Source: an uncultured bacterium
GTDB taxonomy: Bacteria; Cyanobacteriota; Vampirovibrionia; Gastranaerophilales; Gastranaerophilaceae
Reading direction: 5' to 3'
NCBI GenBank assembly: GCA_902803265.1
Contig: CADCPD010000067.1
Location: 1 to 5,044 of the forward strand
Length of the DNA: 5,044 bases
Below, in pieces: positions 1 through 5,044 of this stretch. Under the pieces are notes generated by a model. The model worked only from the letters and a program-made list of their open reading frames with translations, had not been told where the DNA came from and ran no database searches. The translations under genes and the position numbers were made by a program. The stretch's first letter is position 1. Every line of letters starts with the position of its first letter.

Positions 1-820
1 AATAATCACTAAAATTATTTTTATTAGAATATCTTATTTCTCCGTCGTATCCATGTGCAGAAATACCAAAGCCATAGTATGAATTATTATCCCAATAATT
101 TAAATTATGTCTTGAATTAAAACCTTTTTTGGAAAAATTACTAATTTCATAATGTTCAAAACCTTTTTGAACCAAATATGCACACAAAAATTCATACATA
201 TCAGCCTGCATATCAGAATCAGGCAATTTATCGGGCATAGAGTTATAAAATTTACAACCTTCTTCAATTTTTAATCCATAAAAAGATAAATGTGTAATCG
301 GTAAATTAACAGCTGTTTCCAAATCTTTTTTAAAATCTGCCATTGCTTGATTTGGTAATCCATAAATCAAATCAATGGATATATTATCGAAACCAGCATT
401 TTTTGCTAATTTAACAACATTTACAGCTACTTCAGCATTATGTCGGCGACCAATAATTTTTAAAATATCATTATTGAATGTTTGCACACCAAAACTTAAA
501 CGATTAATACCAAGTTCCAAAAGATTTTCCAAATATTTTTTATCAATATCATTCGGGTTTAATTCAATCGTAATTTCAGCATTTTTTTCAAAATTAAATA
601 AATCTAAAATACTCTTTATTTGATTAATTTTTAACAAAGAAGGTGTTCCGCCGCCAAAATAAAGCGTACTGAGTTTTTCTTTTTGATAAAAACATTTTAT
701 TTCATTTTTTAAGCAATCTAAATATCTTTCAACATTAGAAATATCTACAAAAGATGTAAATGAGCAATAATTACATTTTGATTTACAAAAAGGGATATGA
801 ATGTATGCATTTTTAATCAT
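1..820 (-). CDS. hemW: HemW, radical-SAM-family heme chaperone (partial, C-terminus off the left edge)
   Basis: The reading frame is open from an ATG at 820 to the window edge, giving 273 codons; family members are usually about 375-380 residues, so roughly the last 100 are missing. The radical SAM cluster motif is C12-x3-C16-x2-C19 followed by S-F. HemN coproporphyrinogen dehydrogenase has a fourth Cys (CxC) there, whereas HemW has Phe, as seen here. G56-G-G-T-P-S61 is the usual SAM-binding glycine motif. The HemW-specific heme-related motif HNxxYW is present as H238-N-L-N-Y-W243, and an A-H-G-Y segment follows at 255-258. HemW binds heme and is thought to deliver it to respiratory or other heme proteins in the cytoplasm; many databases still call it coproporphyrinogen III oxidase-like. 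The start lies 1 nt after the lpxB stop, with no convincing Shine-Dalgarno, so translation is probably coupled to lpxB. Family assignment is secure; the physiological role in a probable anaerobe is inferred. Confidence 0.93.
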   Translation of the reverse strand, partial: MIKNAYIHIPFCKSKCNYCSFTSFVDISNVERYLDCLKNEIKCFYQKEKLSTLYFGGGTPSLLKINQIKSILDLFNFEKNAEITIELNPNDIDKKYLENLLELGINRLSFGVQTFNNDILKIIGRRHNAEVAVNVVKLAKNAGFDNISIDLIYGLPNQAMADFKKDLETAVNLPITHLSFYGLKIEEGCKFYNSMPDKLPDSDMQADMYEFLCAYLVQKGFEHYEISNFSKKGFNSRHNLNYWDNNSYYGFGISAHGYDGEIRYSNKNNFSDY

Positions 821-821
821 T

Positions 822-1865
822 TTACGATAACACTTTATTAATTTCTGATGCAACTTCAAACGCAGAATACTTATCTGTCAGCAAATCTTTAACAGTTCCC
901 AGCCCTTGTATTTTATCGTTTCTGTATTCATTTTGATAAAGCATTTTTTCAATTTCATAACCTATTTTTTCAGCCCTAACATTAAACTGAATAAACTCCG
1001 GAACAAGATCTTTTCCGGTAATAATATTCGGCAGTGAAGCCTTATCAATACATCTTACCAATAAGTAAACCAAATAAAAGAACAGAGGTCCTCTATAAGC
1101 AATTATCATTGGAGTTTGATACAATGCAGCTTCAAGAGCAACCGTTCCTGATGCCAAAATCAAAGCATCAGATACACTCAACAAAGCCTGATTATCACCC
1201 TTTATAATCTTAATATCAGTATCTTTTAAATATTTAGCCGTTTTCTTAAATACATCCATTAAAAATTTAAGTTCAAAAACTCTTGAACCCGGAAAAATTG
1301 ATACTAATTTTTTATTAACATCAAGCCCGTATTTTATAAAAAATTCTTCTCTGTTTGCTTTTTCAGGCAATTGTTTTACAAGAGGATGACCGACATAAAC
1401 ATTATCTATCCCATATTTATCATACATTTCCTTCTCAAATGGAAAAATACAAAATACTTTATCTATATATTTTTTAATTTTATTAATACGGTATTTTCTG
1501 CTTGCCCAAACTTGTGGCGGAATATAATAAAGAGTTTTTATTCCGTTAGCTTTTAAATATTTGGCAATTTTTAAATTAAATGCTCCATAATCAATTAACA
1601 AAACCGCATCCGGCTTATAATCATTTAATAAATAATCCACAAGATTTTTCCCCAATTTAATATGATTAATAATAATTTGAGGAGAAAGCCCAACTGCAGA
1701 CATTTTAGAATGATCAGAAAAAAGTTTTACATTTTCACTCTTTAAATTAACACCGCCTATGGCTTCGATTTGTATATCAGAATTTATTTTTTTTAATTCA
1801 CGTACGACATTCGCAGCATGCATATCACCCGAATGTTCTCCCGTAACAATAAATAACTTTTTCAT
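822..1865 (-). CDS. lpxB: LpxB, lipid-A-disaccharide synthase (347 aa, short form)
   Basis: LpxB is a peripheral-membrane GT19 glycosyltransferase that condenses lipid X with UDP-2,3-diacylglucosamine to form lipid A disaccharide-1-phosphate, releasing UDP. Visible family landmarks are G9-E-H-S-G-D14 near the N-terminus, I91-D-Y-G-A-F-N97, P116-P-Q-V-W120 followed by a basic stretch, F142-E-K-E-M-Y-D-K-Y151, V158-G-H-P161, F191-P-G-S-R195, and A238-S-G-T241 leading into the sugar-nucleotide site (residues 238-258). A hydrophobic stretch at 260-271 may help membrane contact. Two oddities stand out. The protein is about 35 residues shorter than the E. coli enzyme (382 aa), almost all of it missing between GSR and ASGT. 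The position I align with the catalytic Asp98 of E. coli and H. influenzae LpxB is Ala95. It is the middle gene of lpxI-lpxB-hemW, starting 2 nt after the lpxI stop with only a weak ribosome site, which suggests coupling. The next pathway kinase, lpxK, is not in view. Confidence 0.95.
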   Translation of the reverse strand: MKKLFIVTGEHSGDMHAANVVRELKKINSDIQIEAIGGVNLKSENVKLFSDHSKMSAVGLSPQIIINHIKLGKNLVDYLLNDYKPDAVLLIDYGAFNLKIAKYLKANGIKTLYYIPPQVWASRKYRINKIKKYIDKVFCIFPFEKEMYDKYGIDNVYVGHPLVKQLPEKANREEFFIKYGLDVNKKLVSIFPGSRVFELKFLMDVFKKTAKYLKDTDIKIIKGDNQALLSVSDALILASGTVALEAALYQTPMIIAYRGPLFFYLVYLLVRCIDKASLPNIITGKDLVPEFIQFNVRAEKIGYEIEKMLYQNEYRNDKIQGLGTVKDLLTDKYSAFEVASEINKVLS

Positions 1866-1867
1866 AA

Positions 1868-2686
1868 TTAAACTGCCATTATTACAATATTATGTTTATC
1901 AGCAAACTTAACAACTTCCGGCTGATTAACAATAATCGTTTTACCTGCTTCAAGAGCAATTAAAGAAGCTTTGTATCTTTTCATAACTTTTAGAGTTCTT
2001 AAACCAATTGCAGGAATATCAAATCTTTGGTCTTGAGATGGTTTTGCAACTTTTACGACACATGCGCCTTTTTTAGCAATTTTACATCCACGTTTAATAC
2101 ACTTATCAGTACCTTCAATGGCTTCAACTGCCATAATCATTTTATCTTTAACCACAACAGATTGACCAACATCAAGTCTTCCCATTTCTTTTGCCATATA
2201 AAAGCCGTAATCAACATCAGCTTTTTGTTCTTCTGTCGGTTGAGCTTTACCTAAAACTCCCGATGGAATCATACAATCTTTTATAAATACAGTTTGATCC
2301 AAAATAGTTATACCAAGTTTTTCCATTTCTTCAACAATTAAAAGCATAACTTGATCATCATTTAGTCTTTTAACTTTATTCATCAATTCAATAACTTTTG
2401 AATCAACCATAGCCGGTCTTTTTAATAATAGACCTTTATGAACCTTGCCTAAAAAAGTAAGCTGCTTAACTTGTTCATCTACCAACACCTTTTCAATCTT
2501 TGAAACTTGCAAAGGTGAAAACGAGTAAACTTTTGAACAATATTTCTTTAATTCTTTATAATTGTCAGAAGATAAAGAAATACAAACAACATCAAAACCG
2601 TTTTCTTTTGCATATTTTGCCATTTGAACAGGTAACGAACCGTCACCTGCAACTAAAGCCTGTTTATTTTCTAATACAATTGACAT
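1868..2686 (-). CDS. lpxI: LpxI, UDP-2,3-diacylglucosamine diphosphatase
   Basis: LpxI (DUF1009 family) hydrolyses UDP-2,3-diacylglucosamine to 2,3-diacylglucosamine 1-phosphate (lipid X) plus UMP in the cytoplasm. It replaces the unrelated LpxH of E. coli and was first characterised in Caulobacter. The 272-aa length is normal. Visible landmarks are an N-terminal A13-G-D-G-S-L-P19 loop after a beta strand (N-terminal Rossmann-like domain), the K107-R-L-N-D-D-Q region, G143-V-L-G146, E188-A-I-E-G-T-D194 and the C-terminal K215-P-S-Q-D-Q-R-F-D-I-P-A-I-G228 block, which is a strong family signature. Asp223 in R-F-D may match the acidic residue studied by mutation in the Caulobacter enzyme; I could not check the alignment. 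The ATG at 2686 is preceded by GAGG with a 5-nt spacer and by a near-consensus promoter, which fixes it as the first gene of the operon. Adjacency to lpxB, the next step of the pathway, supports the call. Confidence 0.95.
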   Translation of the reverse strand: MSIVLENKQALVAGDGSLPVQMAKYAKENGFDVVCISLSSDNYKELKKYCSKVYSFSPLQVSKIEKVLVDEQVKQLTFLGKVHKGLLLKRPAMVDSKVIELMNKVKRLNDDQVMLLIVEEMEKLGITILDQTVFIKDCMIPSGVLGKAQPTEEQKADVDYGFYMAKEMGRLDVGQSVVVKDKMIMAVEAIEGTDKCIKRGCKIAKKGACVVKVAKPSQDQRFDIPAIGLRTLKVMKRYKASLIALEAGKTIIVNQPEVVKFADKHNIVIMAV

Positions 2687-2690
2687 AACT

Positions 2691-2695
2691 TCCTC
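2691..2695 (-). promoter_or_regulatory. Ribosome binding site of lpxI
   Basis: On the minus strand GAGGA lies immediately upstream of the lpxI ATG, with 5 nt between GAGG and the start codon. It is the clearest Shine-Dalgarno of the three operon genes; lpxB and hemW lack a comparable one and probably depend on coupling. Confidence 0.75.
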
Positions 2696-2712
2696 AATAA
2701 TCTTCCACGAAA

Positions 2713-2741
2713 ATTATAGCACAACAAACAGTTTTTGTTAA
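2713..2741 (-). promoter_or_regulatory. Sigma-70-type promoter of the lpxI-lpxB-hemW operon
   Basis: Reading the minus strand, a -35 TTAACA (2741-2736, 5 of 6 consensus bases) is separated by exactly 17 nt from a perfect -10 TATAAT (2718-2713). The bases TGC directly before it make an extended -10 (TGnTATAAT). Transcription would begin near 2706, giving a leader of about 20 nt that carries only the GAGG ribosome site, so there is no room for a riboswitch or attenuator. The match is direct; promoter activity is inferred. Confidence 0.8.
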
Positions 2742-2808
2742 TAATTGTTTCATTAACTTAAAAAATAGACCTTTGAGAGTTTTTTGTCATATCATAATAA
2801 AAGGGAAT

Positions 2809-2812
2809 GGAG
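2809..2812 (+). promoter_or_regulatory. Ribosome binding site of gltA (decides its start)
   Basis: GGAG lies 8 nt upstream of the ATG at 2821. It supports this start over the in-frame TTG at 2773, which has no purine-rich ribosome site and would add 16 residues (including H-I-I-I) that do not resemble the family N-terminus. Confidence 0.8.
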
Positions 2813-2820
2813 ATAAAATT

Positions 2821-4185
2821 ATGGAAAGACAAAGACCGTCAGAAGCTGACAGCAATATTAGAAATAAAAATTTTGAAGAAGTACAACATACGTTAACGGA
2901 AGAACAAGTAAAACTGGAAGCATCAAGATGTTTAAACTGTAAAAATCCAAGATGTGTAAAAGGTTGTCCTGTTAATATAAATATTCCTGCTTTTATAAAA
3001 GAACTAAAAGAAGATAATCTTGAAAAAGCAGGCGAAATAATAAGAGAGTCAAGTATGTTACCTTCTGTTTGCGGAAGAGTTTGTCCGCAGGAAAAACAAT
3101 GTGAAGGTAATTGCGTATTAGGCATAAAAAGTGAACCTGTAGCAATTGGAAATCTTGAACGCTACGTTGGTGATAATACAAAAGCAAAAGATACAGAAAT
3201 AGTTGAAACAGGCAAAAAAGTTGCCATTGTAGGTTCAGGCTGTGCAGGAATTACAGCTGCTGCCGATTTAAGAAAAGCCGGACATAAAGTTGTAGTATTT
3301 GAAGCTTTACATAAATTAGGCGGTGTTTTAAGATACGGCATTCCGCCTTTCAGATTACCAAGAACTGTTTTAGACAGAGAAATAGAAACTCTAAAGGCTA
3401 TAGGAGTTGAATTCAAAAAGAATGTAATAGTCGGTAAATCAATTACAATAAAACAACTTCAAGAAGACGGATTTGACGCAATATTTTTATGTTCGGGAGC
3501 AGGTCTTCCTAAAATGTTAAACATTAAAGGCGAAAACCTAAACGGTGTATATTCCGCAAACGAATTCTTAACAAGAGTAAACCTTATGCACGCAAATGAA
3601 GAAGATACACCAACACCTTTAAGAGTAGGTAAAAAAGCAGCCATAATCGGCGGTGGCAACGTTGCAATGGACGCAGCAAGAACAGCAATGAGAGTAGGTT
3701 TTGACGAAGTAACCATTGTATACAGAAGAACAGAAGCTGAACTTCCTGCAAGACTTGAAGAAATAAGACACGCTAAAGAAGAAGGAATTGTATTTAATCT
3801 TCTTCGTTCACCGTCTGAAATTGTAGGAGAAGAAGGTTATGTCAAAGGTTTAGACCTTGAAATTATGGAACTTGGCGAACCTGATGACTCAGGCAGAAGA
3901 AAACCCGTTCCGACCGGCAAACACGAAATTATGGACGTAGATACAGTAATTGTTGCTTTGGGAACAGGTCCAAACCCTATAATTCAACGTTCGGCAAAAC
4001 AAGATGAACTTGAACTTGACTGTGATAATAAAGGCTACATAATTATTAATGCTGAAACAGGTGCAACAAGCATTGACAACATCTATGCTGGCGGTGACGT
4101 TGCTCCGACTGGTCCTTCAACAGCAATTAATGCAATGGGTGCAGGTAAAAAAGCAGCTAAAGCTATAAATGAATTATTAAAATAA
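2821..4185 (+). CDS. gltA: NADPH-dependent glutamate synthase small-subunit-type FeS flavoprotein (GltA/GltD family)
   Basis: The start at 2821 gives 454 aa, normal for the single-subunit (homotetrameric) glutamate synthase family; E. coli GltD is similar at about 470. The N-terminal ferredoxin-like domain carries eight Cys for two [4Fe-4S] clusters: C37, C40, C45, C49 and C84, C88, C94, C98. An FAD-binding dinucleotide fold follows at G138-S-G-C-A-G143, ending in the acidic V-F-E. The NADPH-binding fold has G277-G-G-N-V-A-M-D284, then the Y-R-R-T segment typical of this family. The C-terminal FAD motif is A423-G-G-D-V427. The enzyme passes electrons from NADPH through FAD and FeS centres to a partner or to a glutamate-forming site. 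No large subunit (GltB) or NfnA lies beside it; the neighbour on each side is on the opposite strand, so it appears monocistronic. It could equally be an NfnB- or SudA-like oxidoreductase, because these share the whole architecture. Superfamily is certain; substrate is inferred. Confidence 0.88.
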   Translation: MERQRPSEADSNIRNKNFEEVQHTLTEEQVKLEASRCLNCKNPRCVKGCPVNINIPAFIKELKEDNLEKAGEIIRESSMLPSVCGRVCPQEKQCEGNCVLGIKSEPVAIGNLERYVGDNTKAKDTEIVETGKKVAIVGSGCAGITAAADLRKAGHKVVVFEALHKLGGVLRYGIPPFRLPRTVLDREIETLKAIGVEFKKNVIVGKSITIKQLQEDGFDAIFLCSGAGLPKMLNIKGENLNGVYSANEFLTRVNLMHANEEDTPTPLRVGKKAAIIGGGNVAMDAARTAMRVGFDEVTIVYRRTEAELPARLEEIRHAKEEGIVFNLLRSPSEIVGEEGYVKGLDLEIMELGEPDDSGRRKPVPTGKHEIMDVDTVIVALGTGPNPIIQRSAKQDELELDCDNKGYIIINAETGATSIDNIYAGGDVAPTGPSTAINAMGAGKKAAKAINELLK

Positions 4186-4205
4186 AAATTTATAACCAAT
4201 ATAAA

Positions 4206-4236
4206 AAGAGGGCGGCTTTTTCAAAGCCGCCCTCTT
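4206..4236 (-). terminator. Hairpin 1 between gltA and the hydrogenase gene, best read as the hydrogenase terminator
   Basis: This is a perfect 14-bp stem (4206-4219 with 4223-4236) with a 3-nt loop TTC; the core GAGGGCGGC is strikingly GC-rich for this DNA. Read on the minus strand, the stem is followed by T-rich sequence (CTCTTTTTAT across the stem end), as in an intrinsic terminator. On the plus strand the stem is followed by AAGTATAAAA, so it has little U-tract for gltA transcripts, although it may still protect their 3' end. Confidence 0.8.
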
Positions 4237-4242
4237 AAGTAT

Positions 4243-4279
4243 AAAAGAGATGGTGCAATTTAATTGCACCATCTCTTTT
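4243..4279 (+). terminator. Hairpin 2, best read as the gltA terminator and probably bidirectional
   Basis: This is a perfect 37-base palindrome: 18-nt arms 4243-4260 and 4262-4279 around a single T. In RNA the innermost pairs would open into a small A/U loop. An A-run opens the left arm and a T-run closes the right arm, and on the plus strand TCTTTTCTTTG follows, a usable U-tract for transcripts coming from gltA. On the minus strand CTCTTTTATACTT also offers a shorter U-tract, so the element can act both ways. Confidence 0.82.
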
Positions 4280-4295
4280 CTTTGAAATTTTACAA

Positions 4296-5044
4296 TTAAT
4301 GTAAATCTTTGTATGAGCCTTTTCTTAAATCACTGTAACTTGTGTGAAGTAACTCGTGAGCTTTATGAGAATTTGGTTTTTCCAAATATTCATCATACAA
4401 TTTTTTAACATCAGTATTTTCGTGAGATCTTCTAGATTTTAAATCTTTCAAATCTTCATCGTAAAGTCCAGCTGCTCTTTTCTTTCTCAATTCAGGATTA
4501 TTGCAGCTTACAGGTTGACCGCCGCCGTTTACGCAACCGCCAGGACATGCCATAACTTCAAGTAATTGAAAATCAGCTGTACCTTTTTTAATTGCTTGAA
4601 TAGCTTTTTCAGCTTCCATTAATGTAGATACAACTTTAACTTTTACTTTAGTACCTTTAATATCAAGCTCAACTACTTTATCATAAGAAGCTTTATCAAC
4701 ACCTCTCATGCCTTCGATATCATCGCTAGGTAAGTTTTCACCTGTTACTAAATAGTAAGCTGTTCTTGCAGCAGCTTCAGCAACACCGCCTGATGCACCA
4801 AAGATTGTACCTGCACCTGTGTATTGACCGAATGGTGAATCTGCTTGTTCAGGTTCTAATGTATTTAAATCAAGACCAGCTGATTTAATCATTTTAGCAA
4901 ATTCTTGAGTTGTTAATACATAATCAGTATCTGCTTTTCCGTTAGCTGTTAATTGAGGTCTTGTAATTTCAGCTTTTTTAGCTGAACAAGGCATTACTGA
5001 TACAACAACAATATTTTCTTTAGTATATCCTTCATGTGTTTTTG
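4296..5044 (-). CDS. hydA: [FeFe] hydrogenase catalytic subunit (partial, N-terminus off the right edge)
   Basis: The frame is open from the edge (first full codon at 5042) to TAA at 4298-4296, giving 249 visible residues. The Met at 4994 is not a start; it is the Met of H-cluster motif L2, M-P-C-S-A-K-K-A-E (4994-4968), and 16 further in-frame residues ending V-V-V-S-V precede it. Motif L3, E-V-M-A-C-P-G-G-C-V-N-G-G-G-Q-P, lies at 4559-4512. Counting from the L2 Met as 1, the H-cluster Cys ligands are C3, C150 and C154, and F65 lies 62 residues after C3, the same spacing as Cys355 to Phe417 in Clostridium CpI. The C-terminal small-subunit-like domain ends with A-H-E-L-L-H-T-S-Y plus a short basic tail, so the extra C-terminal [2Fe-2S] domain of Thermotoga-type HydA is absent. 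L1 (TSCCP) and the ferredoxin domains are outside the window. It catalyses reversible H2 formation in the cytoplasm. Whether it is a monomeric HydA or an HndD-type subunit of a multimer cannot be told. Confidence 0.95.
   Translation of the reverse strand, partial: KTHEGYTKENIVVVSVMPCSAKKAEITRPQLTANGKADTDYVLTTQEFAKMIKSAGLDLNTLEPEQADSPFGQYTGAGTIFGASGGVAEAAARTAYYLVTGENLPSDDIEGMRGVDKASYDKVVELDIKGTKVKVKVVSTLMEAEKAIQAIKKGTADFQLLEVMACPGGCVNGGGQPVSCNNPELRKKRAAGLYDEDLKDLKSRRSHENTDVKKLYDEYLEKPNSHKAHELLHTSYSDLRKGSYKDLH

Larger units (their letters stand above)
2687..2820. other. Divergent intergenic region between lpxI and gltA
   Basis: This 134-bp AT-rich spacer holds the lpxI promoter and both ribosome sites. 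For gltA I see no strong promoter. The best plus-strand -10 candidate is AATAAT at 2740-2745 (5 of 6), without a good -35 at 17-18 nt. A TTGAGA at 2773-2778 has no matching -10. Two short inverted repeats overlap the lpxI promoter: AACAAA/TTTGTT (2723-2728 with 2734-2739) and GTTAAT/ATTAAC (2737-2742 with 2752-2757). They could be operator sites but may be chance in such AT-rich DNA. Confidence 0.5.

Noticed and set aside
375..623. Plus-strand open frame of 82 codons
   Set aside because: It lies wholly antisense to hemW, is low-complexity, rich in Ser, Phe and Ile, has no family resemblance, and is explained by the AT-rich complement of a real gene.
1..820. Annotating this gene as HemN coproporphyrinogen III dehydrogenase
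   Set aside because: It lacks the fourth Cys after the radical SAM triad (Phe instead) and has the HNxxYW motif of HemW.
2687..2706. Riboswitch or attenuator in the lpxI leader
   Set aside because: The predicted leader is only about 20 nt, too short for a structured element.
2773..2820. Upstream in-frame TTG start for gltA adding 16 residues
   Set aside because: It has no ribosome site, the added residues do not resemble the family N-terminus, and the ATG at 2821 has GGAG at ideal spacing.
2787..3716. Several minus-strand open frames across gltA (2787-3125, 2993-3187, 3162-3416, 3459-3716)
   Set aside because: All are antisense to strongly conserved gltA coding sequence, overlap one another and encode Ser/Leu/Phe-rich sequence without motifs.
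4243..4279. Long perfect palindrome as an insertion sequence end, attachment site or replication dyad
   Set aside because: It sits between convergent gene ends, with A-run and T-run flanks and no transposase, integrase or direct repeat nearby; a terminator explains it.
4296..4994. A 232-aa protein starting at the Met at 4994
   Set aside because: That Met is the M of the MPC H-cluster motif; the frame continues upstream to the window edge with typical hydrogenase residues, so the gene is truncated by the window, not short.
1..5044. CRISPR array, tRNA, rRNA, defence or phage genes
   Set aside because: I saw no regularly spaced repeats, no tRNA cloverleaf-like segments and no space outside the five coding regions large enough to hold such elements.

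Overview
This is a low-GC window (about one third G+C by eye). It carries four protein genes of core and energy metabolism from a bacterium that builds lipid A, so it has an outer membrane, and that probably ferments anaerobically using an [FeFe] hydrogenase. Lipid A genes, a stand-alone glutamate synthase small-subunit-type flavoprotein, an [FeFe] hydrogenase and low GC together would suit gut Melainabacteria (Gastranaerophilales) or Elusimicrobia/Endomicrobia. This lineage guess is inference; no taxonomic marker gene is present.

Layout. Positions 1-2686, minus strand, hold a tightly packed operon lpxI-lpxB-hemW, with gaps of 2 nt and 1 nt. It is read from a near-consensus sigma-70-type promoter at 2713-2741. 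hemW runs off the left edge, with 273 codons visible. Positions 2687-2820 form a 134-bp divergent intergenic region with the lpxI promoter, two small inverted repeats and the gltA ribosome binding site. Positions 2821-4185, plus strand, hold gltA, an FeS/FAD/NADPH flavoprotein of the GltD/NfnB/SudA superfamily. Positions 4186-4295 separate convergent genes and contain two adjacent perfect hairpins that look like terminators. Positions 4296-5044, minus strand, hold the C-terminal two thirds or so of an [FeFe] hydrogenase H-cluster domain; its start lies beyond the right edge.

How the genes work together. LpxI hydrolyses UDP-2,3-diacylglucosamine to lipid X, and LpxB joins lipid X to another UDP-2,3-diacylglucosamine to make the lipid A disaccharide, so the first two genes are consecutive pathway steps. 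HemW is a radical-SAM-family heme-binding protein, probably cotranscribed for compactness rather than function. gltA and the hydrogenase converge, each on its own transcript. Both are redox enzymes (NADPH and probably ferredoxin or NAD(P)H electrons), but no physical partnership is shown.

I did not find a new defence, mobile or RNA system here. The points most worth a second look are in LpxB: an internal shortening of about 30 residues, and Ala where the well-studied proteobacterial enzymes have a catalytic Asp. The double-hairpin intergenic region is the other.
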